64,000 nucleotides of DNA. Source: Glaciimonas soli (GTDB taxonomy: Bacteria; Pseudomonadota; Gammaproteobacteria; Burkholderiales; Burkholderiaceae_D). This document shows, piece after piece, positions 42,535 through 50,457 of the stretch; position 1 is the first letter of the stretch, and every line of letters begins with the position of its first letter. The stretch covers positions 652,195 through 716,194 of the forward strand of contig NZ_WINI01000007.1 of NCBI RefSeq assembly GCF_009497155.1, in the 5' to 3' direction. The position numbers and the translations under genes are program-made. The notes beneath the pieces were generated by a model. That model was not told where the DNA came from, ran no database searches, and worked only from the letters and a program-made list of their open reading frames with translations.

Positions 42535-42822
42535 CTAACTACTAGCACGGCAAAGTAAAACAAAACACAATCACAAAATCAAAAATTTTTCTGCGAACCT
42601 GCGCACTGCAAAACTTTTCGTCGCCCTTTTTTCAGAAGTAGCCTGGGCTGGCTTTTAGTAAATTACTGCAAATAAGCAAAGCCAAATAATCATGTTGAAA
42701 ATCACCTCGTCATTCCCGCGTTAGAGAGGATGAACCCGGTATTGTTGAAATCAATTATTTGGTATTGCTCCAATCTATGACCTGATATTAAAAACATCGT
42801 AACGGACGCTGGATCATTTGAC
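42535..42822. other. Gene-free stretch with a degenerate REP-like sequence
   Basis: The 288 nt between hppA and the adk terminator hold no gene. CGTCATTCCCGCG near 42708-42720 is the left half of a common REP-type element, but its partner arm is degenerate. The hppA promoter is presumably here. Confidence 0.4.
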
Positions 42823-42825
42823 AAA

Positions 42826-43714
<889 letters not shown>

Positions 43715-43753
43715 TTACCACATAATTCATACAATTTTACCAAACCGGTGTCA

Positions 43754-44506
43754 TCAAACAGTAAAAAACTGTCTCACACGCGCCAAATCTTCGGGAGTAT
43801 CAACGCCCGCGGCTGGCGCTGATGGTGCAATATGCACCGCTATTGAGTAACCGTGCCACAGTACTCGCAACTGTTCCAACGCCTCAATTTGCTCTAGCGG
43901 TGATGCTGTCAGTGTTGGATACATTTGCAAAAAATCTTGGCGGTAAGCGTACAAGCCAATATGCCTTAATGGTTCATAGCCCGCAGGAAGTTGGTCTGTC
44001 GATTGTGCGAACCCATCGCGGTGCCATGGTATCGTTGCCCGCGAAAAGTACATGGCACGTCCCGCTTGGTTAAGCACGACTTTGACGACATTGGCATTGA
44101 AAGCATCGGCAGCGCTCTCAACCACATGGGCCGCGGTCGCCATCGGTACGGTGGTTGATATCTGCGCTGCAGTTGCGGCAATCAATGCCGGATCGATCAA
44201 CGGCTCATCGCCTTGTACATTGACTACGACAGCTTCAGCCGGCAAACCCAGCGCTGCCGCTACTTCAGCAATTCTATCAGTGCCAGATGGATGATCGGCA
44301 CGGGTCAAACGTACCGCGATACCGTGTTGTTCACATGCGCGGGCAATATCAATATGGTCTGTTGCGACGATAATCTGCGCGGCACCAGATAGTGCTGCAC
44401 GTTCTGCGACCCGCACTACCATCGGCTTGCCACCAAGATCGGCTAGTGGCTTATTCGGCAAACGGGTAGACGCCAGACGAGCAGGAATAATGACAGTGAA
44501 GGCCAT
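43754..44506 (-). CDS. kdsB: 3-deoxy-manno-octulosonate cytidylyltransferase
   Basis: A 250-residue enzyme that activates KDO with CTP to CMP-KDO for lipopolysaccharide. The N-terminus [20 protein letters not shown] is the nucleotide-binding signature; [13 protein letters not shown] and the C-terminal [18 protein letters not shown] are also diagnostic. It draws CTP from PyrG and KDO from the KdsA route, both in this window. It starts 6 nt after trm112. Confidence 0.98.
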   Translation of the reverse strand: MAFTVIIPARLASTRLPNKPLADLGGKPMVVRVAERAALSGAAQIIVATDHIDIARACEQHGIAVRLTRADHPSGTDRIAEVAAALGLPAEAVVVNVQGDEPLIDPALIAATAAQISTTVPMATAAHVVESAADAFNANVVKVVLNQAGRAMYFSRATIPWHRDGFAQSTDQLPAGYEPLRHIGLYAYRQDFLQMYPTLTASPLEQIEALEQLRVLWHGYSIAVHIAPSAPAAGVDTPEDLARVRQFFTV

Positions 44507-44512
44507 AAATAC

Positions 44513-44743
44513 TCAAGCGTCCTTAGTTTCAGTCGACGCCGATTTTGCTGCTGACGCAGCTGCGCTGGCAACCGCACTATCATTCAGATCACGTGCCTGA
44601 TCCACCCACATGATCGGAATGCCATCACGAATCGGATAAGCCAATCTATCACCATTGCAGATGAGTTCTTGTGCTTTTTTGTCATGTTGCAACGGCCCTT
44701 TGCACAACGGGCAAACTAAAATATCAAGTAATTTTGTGTCCAC
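44513..44743 (-). CDS. Trm112 family protein
   Basis: A 76-residue protein with the Trm112/DUF343 motif [14 protein letters not shown] near the N-terminus and [14 protein letters not shown] in the middle. The fold is zinc-ribbon-like with only the first Cys pair retained. It starts at GTG 44743, 8 nt after a GGAG; the longer ATG frame overruns lpxK. It overlaps the lpxK end by 20 nt. The bacterial role is unclear; in eukaryotes Trm112 activates methyltransferases. Confidence 0.9.
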   Translation of the reverse strand: MDTKLLDILVCPLCKGPLQHDKKAQELICNGDRLAYPIRDGIPIMWVDQARDLNDSAVASAAASAAKSASTETKDA

Positions 44744-45767
44744 GGAGTTTCTCCAGAATTTGGTTTGCCAGCGCGTCATCAATTTTCGCAATGACGGGAA
44801 CGACCCATATACGCGGGTCATTTTTAATGGCGGCGATCTGGCGACATTTTACTGCATCCTTTTCGGTAATCAGGATGATCTCTGCATCGCTGCCCGCAAA
44901 AGGATTGTCAGAAAAATCATAATGATCCGGCAATGCCATCGCGGTAATGACCAGACCACTGGCTTTGAGTAGCGTAAAAAAGCGTTGTGGATTGCCGATA
45001 CCACCGGCTGCCAACATGCGCGAGGACTGCTGTCCCAATGTTGATAAAGCTTGTGTCTGTGTGCTGTCATTAAGACGCTCCGCAACCGTGCCAACTAAAG
45101 ACATGCGCACGGCAGAAGCCGGTAACGATGCTGGAATAGATTCGGTCGAAGCCAGATTCACTATCGTAAAATCACGCTTGCGCGTTGCAGCCTCTCGCAA
45201 AGGTCCTGCGGGTAATAACCAACCATTGCCCGTCCCGCGTCCATCGAATAGAACAATTTCGACATCTCGCTGCAAAGCATAGTGCTGCAAGCCATCGTCG
45301 GAAATGATGACATTCACCTCAGGGTGCGCTTGTAACAAGGCCTGCGCAGCGGCGCCCCGATTGCGCCCCACCACCACAGGGCAGACACCGCGAGCAGCGA
45401 TCAACAATGGCTCGTCGCCTACTTCGGTGGCGCTGGAGTCTGCCAAAACCTCGCGGCTGCTCTCACTATTTTCTGCACCGTAACCACGTGAAATGACGCC
45501 CGGCACGTAACCGGCTTGACGCAAGGCTTGCACTAACCAGATCGCAAATGGCGTCTTGCCAGTACCCCCAATAAAAATATTACCAACTACGATGACAGGA
45601 ACTGGCAACCGTACGCTGGCAAGCCAGCCTTGACGGTAGGCATAACGGCGAGCCGCCGTAGTCACTCGGTAACACTGCGACAACGGCCACAATACACACG
45701 CCAATAAACCGCGCCGTTGCCAGGCCGCGGTTATTTTTTCTTCCAATAAAGTTTTATTTATGCCCAC
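44724..45767 (-). CDS. lpxK: Tetraacyldisaccharide 4'-kinase
   Basis: A 347-residue membrane-associated kinase that phosphorylates the 4' position of lipid A disaccharide. N-terminal amphipathic/membrane helix at about 12-35, then the P-loop [19 protein letters not shown] and the catalytic region around [20 protein letters not shown] take GTG 45767 as start, overlapping the exbD end by 14 nt; the ATG at 45827 would add 20 residues from the exbD frame. The ribosome site is weak, so coupling to exbD is likely. Confidence 0.93.
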   Translation of the reverse strand: MGINKTLLEEKITAAWQRRGLLACVLWPLSQCYRVTTAARRYAYRQGWLASVRLPVPVIVVGNIFIGGTGKTPFAIWLVQALRQAGYVPGVISRGYGAENSESSREVLADSSATEVGDEPLLIAARGVCPVVVGRNRGAAAQALLQAHPEVNVIISDDGLQHYALQRDVEIVLFDGRGTGNGWLLPAGPLREAATRKRDFTIVNLASTESIPASLPASAVRMSLVGTVAERLNDSTQTQALSTLGQQSSRMLAAGGIGNPQRFFTLLKASGLVITAMALPDHYDFSDNPFAGSDAEIILITEKDAVKCRQIAAIKNDPRIWVVPVIAKIDDALANQILEKLRGHKIT

Positions 45768-46191
45768 TCGCCTGTGCCGCAAAAGTGATTTTTTCAAACC
45801 CTGCCATACGCGCCGCTTCCAACACATTAATCACCATTTGGTGCGGCGACATAGCGTCCGCATTGATGATGATCATAGGTGTTTCTTTAGATTTGTTTTC
45901 ATCACTTTGCGCTGCGGTCCTCAAATCTTCTGCCAGGTCAGCTGCATCTTTGGATGAAACTTGCAGCTTGTTGACGGCATACTGACCTTGCGCGGTGACA
46001 GCGACGTTGATAGTAAATGGCGGCTCCGCCATTTTCGCAGCGTCAGCGGTCGGCAGCGTGATTTGCAGCGCGGTAAATTTGCTATATGTGGTGGTCACCA
46101 TCAAGAAAATGACGATCACCAACAAGACGTCGATGAACGGGATCAAATTGATTTCAGGCTCTTCTCTTCCTCTGCCTTTGCGAAAATTCAT
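45754..46191 (-). CDS. exbD: Biopolymer transport protein ExbD
   Basis: A 145-residue inner-membrane protein: N-terminal basic stretch, membrane helix at about 14-36 bearing the essential Asp of EINLIPFIDVLLVIVIFLM, and a periplasmic domain. It forms the proton channel with ExbB that energises TonB-dependent outer-membrane uptake, or supports lipid A export. No tonB gene is adjacent. It lies 19 nt after exbB and overlaps lpxK. Confidence 0.95.
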   Translation of the reverse strand: MNFRKGRGREEPEINLIPFIDVLLVIVIFLMVTTTYSKFTALQITLPTADAAKMAEPPFTINVAVTAQGQYAVNKLQVSSKDAADLAEDLRTAAQSDENKSKETPMIIINADAMSPHQMVINVLEAARMAGFEKITFAAQASGHK

Positions 46192-46210
46192 GTTTACGCT
46201 CTATTTATAG

Positions 46211-46816
46211 TTATTTACGTGATCCATGCACAACATCCACAAACTTAATGGCTTGCTGCTCCATATCGACAATAAAGCTATCCACTAAAGCGCGGAAATG
46301 GCGGTAGAAAATCAATGCCGGCATAGCAATCGCCAAACCGAAACCAGTGTTATATAAAGCGACAGATATCCCATGTCCCAACTGAGTCGGATCTGCACCT
46401 GCGCCATTAGTCGCGCCAAAAATTTCAATCATCCCGACAACCGTGCCGAACAAGCCCATCAATGGTGCCAGGGACGCAATCGTACCGAGCGAAGTCAAAA
46501 AACGCTCCAACTGATGCGCAGTCGCTTGGCCGGCTTCCTCTATCGCTTCTTTCATAATGTCGCGTGGCGCATTGACGTTGCGCAAACCTGCAGCGAGAAC
46601 ACGACCCAGCGGGGAATTACTTTCCAAATGCGCAATCACTTCAGGGTTAATTTTGCCGTTGTGATAAACCCGCGTCACTTCTTGCAACAATTGCGGCGGC
46701 AAAATGCGGGCACGACGCAAATACACCAAACGCTCAATAATCAATGCGGTCGCGATGATAGAAGCAATCAACAACAACCAAATCGGCCAGCCTGCAGCTT
46801 GAATAATGGCAAACAA
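46211..46816 (-). CDS. exbB: MotA/TolQ/ExbB proton channel
   Basis: A 201-residue inner-membrane protein with three helices (about 8-30, 110-135, 145-175). LGTIASLAPLMGLFGTVVGM is the family signature. I propose TTG at 46816 as the start: AGGAG lies 6 nt upstream and the product (LFAIIQAAGWPIW...) matches betaproteobacterial homologues, while the ATG at 46867 adds 17 unrelated residues. It pairs with ExbD and heads the operon. Confidence 0.9.
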   Translation of the reverse strand: MFAIIQAAGWPIWLLLIASIIATALIIERLVYLRRARILPPQLLQEVTRVYHNGKINPEVIAHLESNSPLGRVLAAGLRNVNAPRDIMKEAIEEAGQATAHQLERFLTSLGTIASLAPLMGLFGTVVGMIEIFGATNGAGADPTQLGHGISVALYNTGFGLAIAMPALIFYRHFRALVDSFIVDMEQQAIKFVDVVHGSRK

Positions 46817-46869
46817 AAGTAACTCCTTGAAAACAAACGGATGGGATGATTTATTAAGGCACGTCATTT

Positions 46870-46971
46870 AAGTAATCCCACATAACTATTTAGACTTTGC
46901 TCCCAACGCAGCCAGTACAGATGTACGGCTACGCGGCGCAACAAGGTATAAATAGTTATGCGGGATAACTT
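46870..46971. repeat. Long inverted repeat upstream of exbB
   Basis: Arms 46870-46892 and 46949-46971 pair over 23 nt with two mismatches (core CATAACTATTTA/TAAATAGTTATG) around a 56-nt loop that itself contains a GCAGCC..GTAC/GTAC.GGCT..GC hairpin. It sits 54 nt before the exbB start, so it is in the exbB leader or promoter. It could be a structured leader or the remains of a small mobile element. Confidence 0.65.
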
Positions 46972-47530
46972 GCTGGATGCAGAATGTAAACTGTTGCAGC
47001 ACTCAGAGCAAGTGGTGCTATACATAGAATGTATTTGTTTTTCAGTCGCTCATTTTTTTGCCTGTGAAGTTCCGCACATTTTATGTGAACAAGATTGTGG
47101 GTAACTCCCATGAGATTTCCTTAAGCATTTGATTTTAAATAGATTTCTTATGCTGCATCAAAAATACACATGGGTGCCTCCAATAACTCGCATAAAAGTT
47201 ATGCACGAATTTTGTGGATAACTTTGTGCGCAACATGACTGGCATCTGCTTAACCCCTTGATTACCTTGTCAATTTCAGCCATGGTTACGCGTGCATCAA
47301 TTTCAATAAATATCCATAGTTATCAAAGTTAACTGTCATTCGGCGGCGAAAAACCTTGTCCGTTTCCGCCACATATACACAACTCCCAAACAGGAGATAA
47401 CACATTGGACTTGTCCACAGAAATTGTGGACAAGTTTGTGTACAGCAGCACTGAGATCAACTTAAGTGATTGATTTCACATTGTTTTCCATAAGTGTTCA
47501 TCACCGTCGCAAGCGATCATCCATCACTCG
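46972..47530. other. Degenerate copies upstream of the 246-bp array
   Basis: No gene. TGTGGGTAA at 47096-47104 is followed by CCTTAAGCATTTGATTTT near 47119-47136, the IHF-like element seen in the array. TTATGCACG-N5-TGTGGATAA at 47199-47221 has the same 5-nt box spacing and is followed by TTTGTGCGCAAC as in the array units. The palindrome at 47409-47435 is described separately. These look like older, decayed relatives of the array unit. Confidence 0.6.
47409..47435. promoter_or_regulatory. Perfect paired DnaA-box-like palindrome
   Basis: ACTTGTCCACA and TGTGGACAAGT are exact reverse complements separated by GAAAT. Each 9-mer, TTGTCCACA, is one base from the E. coli DnaA box TTATCCACA. The 5-nt spacing equals that of the box pairs in the array. 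A second partial copy lies inside the second array unit at 47916-47938. Confidence 0.6.
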
Positions 47531-48625
47531 ATGCCGCACTTACCCACATTTATTGTGGATAAGTTTGTGTGCAACGCTATGTGAATAGCACCAAGCATTT
47601 GATTTAATGAGACTTTTTCAAACTGCATCGTAGCGATGCAATTCCTGAGCATTAATGGGAAAACGCCACCTGTCCAGAGAAATAACGGTCAGCCGCGCTA
47701 ATATCTACGCCAGCGATTGATCGCACGCTGCTTTCCTTCAATGATCGCCACCATCGCCGCTTATCCCCATCGCCTCATGCCGCACTTACCCACATATATT
47801 GTGGATAAGTTTGTGCGCAACACCATGTGAATAGCACTAAGTATTTGATTTAATGAGACTTTTTCAAGCTGCATCGTAGCGATGCAATTTCTGAGCATTA
47901 ATGGGTAAATGCCACTTGTCCACAGAAATTGTGGCCAGCTGCACGAAGGTCTATGCAAACGATTGATCTCACACCGCTTTCATTCATGATTACTAGCGTC
48001 GCCGCTTATCACCATCGCCTCGTGCAGCACTTACCCACATATATTGTGGATAAGTTTGTGCGCAACGCTATGTGAATAGCACTAAGCATTTGATTTAATG
48101 AGATTTTTCCAAACTGCATCGTAGCGATGCAATTCCTGAGCATTAATGGGTAAACGCCACTTGTCCAGAGAAATAACGGTCAGCCGCGCCAAGATCTACG
48201 CCAGCGATTGATCTCACGCTGCTTTCCTTCGATGATCACCGCCATCGCCGCTTATCCCCATCACCTCATGCCGCACTTACCCACATATATTGTGGATAAG
48301 TTTGTGCGCAACACCATATGAATAGCTCTAAGCATTTGATTTAATGAGACTTTTCCACGCTGCATCGTAGCGATGCAATTCCTGAGCATTAATGGGTAAA
48401 CGCCACTTCTCCAGAGAAATAACGGTCAGTCGAGCCAATATCTACGCAAGCGATTGATCGCACGCTGCTTTCCTTCGATGATCGCCACCGTCGCCGCTTA
48501 TCCCTATCGCCTCATGCCACACTTACCCACATATATTGTGGATAAGTTTGTGCGCAACACCCTGTGAATAGTACTAAGTATTTGATTTAATGAGACTTTT
48601 CCAAGCTGCATCGTAGCGATGCAGC
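47531..48625. repeat. 246-bp tandem repeat array with DnaA-box pairs and IHF sites
   Basis: Five copies, the last cut short, start their box pairs at 47540, 47786, 48031, 48277 and 48523 (spacing 246, 245, 246, 246). Each pair is TTACCCACA-N5-TGTGGATAA; the second 9-mer is the exact reverse complement of the consensus DnaA box TTATCCACA. Thirty nt further each unit has a match to WATCAANNNNTTR on the minus strand (47592-47604, 47838-47850, 48083-48095, 48329-48341, 48575-48587), the IHF consensus. Then follows TGCATCG-TAG-CGATGCA (47624, 47870, 48115, 48361, 48607). A third box-like word, TTATCCCCA or a variant, ends units one to four (47761, 48006, 48252, 48498). No coding frame is credible. 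Confidence 0.85.
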
Positions 48626-48765
48626 TATTGGCCACTGACATTACGCCCTCATGATCTAACCGCCATCATTCCCACGTTCGCGAGAATGGCGCCGGTGTGT
48701 GCATGACATCACTTAATAACTTAGGCTTTACAATACCGCCCTACAGCTATCGACTGAAAGATCTC

Positions 48766-50106
48766 ATGAGCGCTTCCCTCACTCCTCCCGTACTGACCGT
48801 ATCGGCATTAAACCAAGCCGTAGCGCGTATGTTGGAGCGTAATTTTCCGTTGGCCTGGGTTGCCGGAGAAATTTCCAACTTCACCCGCGCCGCCTCCGGT
48901 CATTGGTATTTCACTTTAAAGGATGACGCAGCACAAGTGCGTGCAGTCATGTTTAAAGGGCGAGCACAATATGCCGACTTTACGCCGCGCGAAGGTGACA
49001 AAGTCGAAGTCCGCACCATAGTCACTCTGTATGCGCCACGAGGTGATTATCAACTCAATGTTGAAACAATCCGTCGTGCGGGTAGCGGTAATTTGTATGA
49101 AGCTTTTTTACGTTTGAAAGAAAAGCTCAATGCCGAGGGTTTATTCGATCAAAATCGCAAACGCCAGATACCCGACTATGCCACCTGCATCGGTGTAGTC
49201 ACGAGTTTGCAAGCGGCAGCATTGCGCGATATTTTGACGGCGTTGAAACGCCGTGCGCCTCATGTACGGGTGATCTTGTATCCGACGCCTGTACAAGGTG
49301 ACGGCGCAGCGGAAAAAATTGCCAGCGCGATTATGACGGCATCGGCACGTGCTGAATGTGAGGTCTTATTAGTTTGTCGGGGTGGCGGCAGCATAGAAGA
49401 TTTATGGTCATTCAACGACGAAAATGTGGCACGCGCCATTGCTGCGGCAAGTATGCCGGTCATTTCTGGTGTTGGGCATGAAACTGATGTAACCATCGCC
49501 GACTTCGTTGCCGATCTGCGCGCGGCAACACCCACTGCAGCTGCCGAGCTGGCGACTGTTCCACGTAACGACTGGCTGGCAACGATTGAACACCACGCGA
49601 CTGCATTGACGCGCACCACGCGACGTCAGTTGCAACAAACCAGCCAGACCTTAGATAACTACACGCGTCGCCTGATCAACCCTACGACAGCGATTCGTCA
49701 CGAACGTTTAAAATTACAAAACGTGCAAGCACGCTTAATCCATGCGACTGGAATCCCCCTCAAACAAGCGCGTTATACCTTGCAACATTTGCACACCCGC
49801 TTATCCGCGCAATTGCCCGATACGCGTCCATTTCGCGCACAACTGTCAGAGCAAAGTCGCCATCTCAACCATAGCTGGGAGCTGCGCTATAAACAACGGC
49901 AGCAAGCATTGCATGCTCTCAATGCGCAACTTGAGTTACTCAATCCACAGCGCACCTTAGAACGTGGTTATGCCATCATCACCGATGCCAAAGGACATGT
50001 ATTACGCGCCCCAAAGCAGTTGCAACCTCGCCATTTTGTAACAGTGCAATTAGCCGAAGGCAGCGCAAAAGTTGGAATCGATAGCGTGCAAGAGTCGCTT
50101 GATTAG
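48766..50106 (+). CDS. xseA: Exodeoxyribonuclease VII large subunit
   Basis: A 446-residue nuclease subunit that with XseB degrades single-stranded DNA from either end. N-terminal OB domain ([20 protein letters not shown], about 25-110), catalytic domain with [20 protein letters not shown] and [39 protein letters not shown], then a coiled coil and tail. I start at ATG 48766 ([15 protein letters not shown]); the frame opens at 48697 but the extra 23 residues lack family resemblance. It lies next to the array. Confidence 0.96.
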   Translation: MSASLTPPVLTVSALNQAVARMLERNFPLAWVAGEISNFTRAASGHWYFTLKDDAAQVRAVMFKGRAQYADFTPREGDKVEVRTIVTLYAPRGDYQLNVETIRRAGSGNLYEAFLRLKEKLNAEGLFDQNRKRQIPDYATCIGVVTSLQAAALRDILTALKRRAPHVRVILYPTPVQGDGAAEKIASAIMTASARAECEVLLVCRGGGSIEDLWSFNDENVARAIAAASMPVISGVGHETDVTIADFVADLRAATPTAAAELATVPRNDWLATIEHHATALTRTTRRQLQQTSQTLDNYTRRLINPTTAIRHERLKLQNVQARLIHATGIPLKQARYTLQHLHTRLSAQLPDTRPFRAQLSEQSRHLNHSWELRYKQRQQALHALNAQLELLNPQRTLERGYAIITDAKGHVLRAPKQLQPRHFVTVQLAEGSAKVGIDSVQESLD

Positions 50107-50133
50107 CCGTCTGAATCGGTAATCTCATTGGCC

Positions 50134-50226
50134 AAAACTGTCCCGGCAAGGTGCGCCGCAAGCAGATAGTATGAATTTTCGACAAGTGAGTACAACGTCG
50201 CTGCAGCAGATTTGCGTGAGCTCTTG
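50134..50226. repeat. MITE-like repeat, copy 1 (degenerate)
   Basis: This shares AAAACTG-CCGGCAAGG, GCAGA-AGTA, CAACG-C-CTG--GCAG and TTTGCGT-GAGCTCTTG with the element at 53098-53199. Its terminal inverted repeats are eroded. It lies directly after xseA. Confidence 0.6.
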
Positions 50227-50262
50227 AAATTTGTAAGTAAAAGTATCGTCGATGAACTAAGC

Positions 50263-50295
50263 AAAAAAAATGACCTCATATAGAAGTCATTTTTC
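50263..50295 (+). terminator. Intrinsic terminator after xseA
   Basis: AAAAATGAC and GTCATTTTT form a stem with flanking A- and T-runs, so it may act on both strands. Confidence 0.65.
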
Positions 50296-50406
50296 TGCAC
50301 AAGAAAATTGCAGTAAATTTTTTTACATGTTGCCGTTACTACTTTCGGCGACATAGTGTTAAATCTCCCCGGTACCCCGTTTTTGCATTTTTTCTCGGGT
50401 ATCGTT

Positions 50407-50440
50407 TGCCTCGATATTTCCATATTCGAGGCATTTTTTT
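50407..50440 (+). terminator. Second plus-strand intrinsic terminator
   Basis: TGCCTCGA-ATAT and its complement form a stem around a short loop (TGCCTCGATATTT..AATATCGAGGCA-like) followed by seven T's. No plus-strand gene lies between this and the previous terminator, so it is either a back-up stop or the end of an unrecognised short RNA. Confidence 0.6.
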
Positions 50441-50457
50441 GCCTGCTTACACGGTCT

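Larger units (their letters stand above)
50107..50457. other. Intergenic region between convergent xseA and DUF349 genes
   Basis: It holds a degenerate copy of the MITE-like repeat, two plus-strand terminators (50263-50295 and 50407-50440) and about 110 nt between them with no recognised content. The minus-strand frame across it is low in complexity and not supported. Confidence 0.5.

Noticed and set aside
47761..47958. 65-codon minus-strand frame inside the array
   Set aside because: It lies wholly in repeat DNA, has no ribosome site and is not maintained in the other units.
47531..48625. The repeat array as a CRISPR
   Set aside because: Units are 246 bp and repeat throughout, with no short-repeat/unique-spacer alternation and no cas genes nearby.
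46972..48700. The array as the chromosomal oriC
   Set aside because: There are many DnaA boxes, but no dnaA, dnaN, gyrB, rpmH or parAB neighbours and no clear AT-rich unwinding element beside the boxes. It cannot be excluded without replication data.
50103..50423. 106-codon minus-strand frame after xseA
   Set aside because: It covers two terminators and a repeat, and its composition is that of non-coding DNA.
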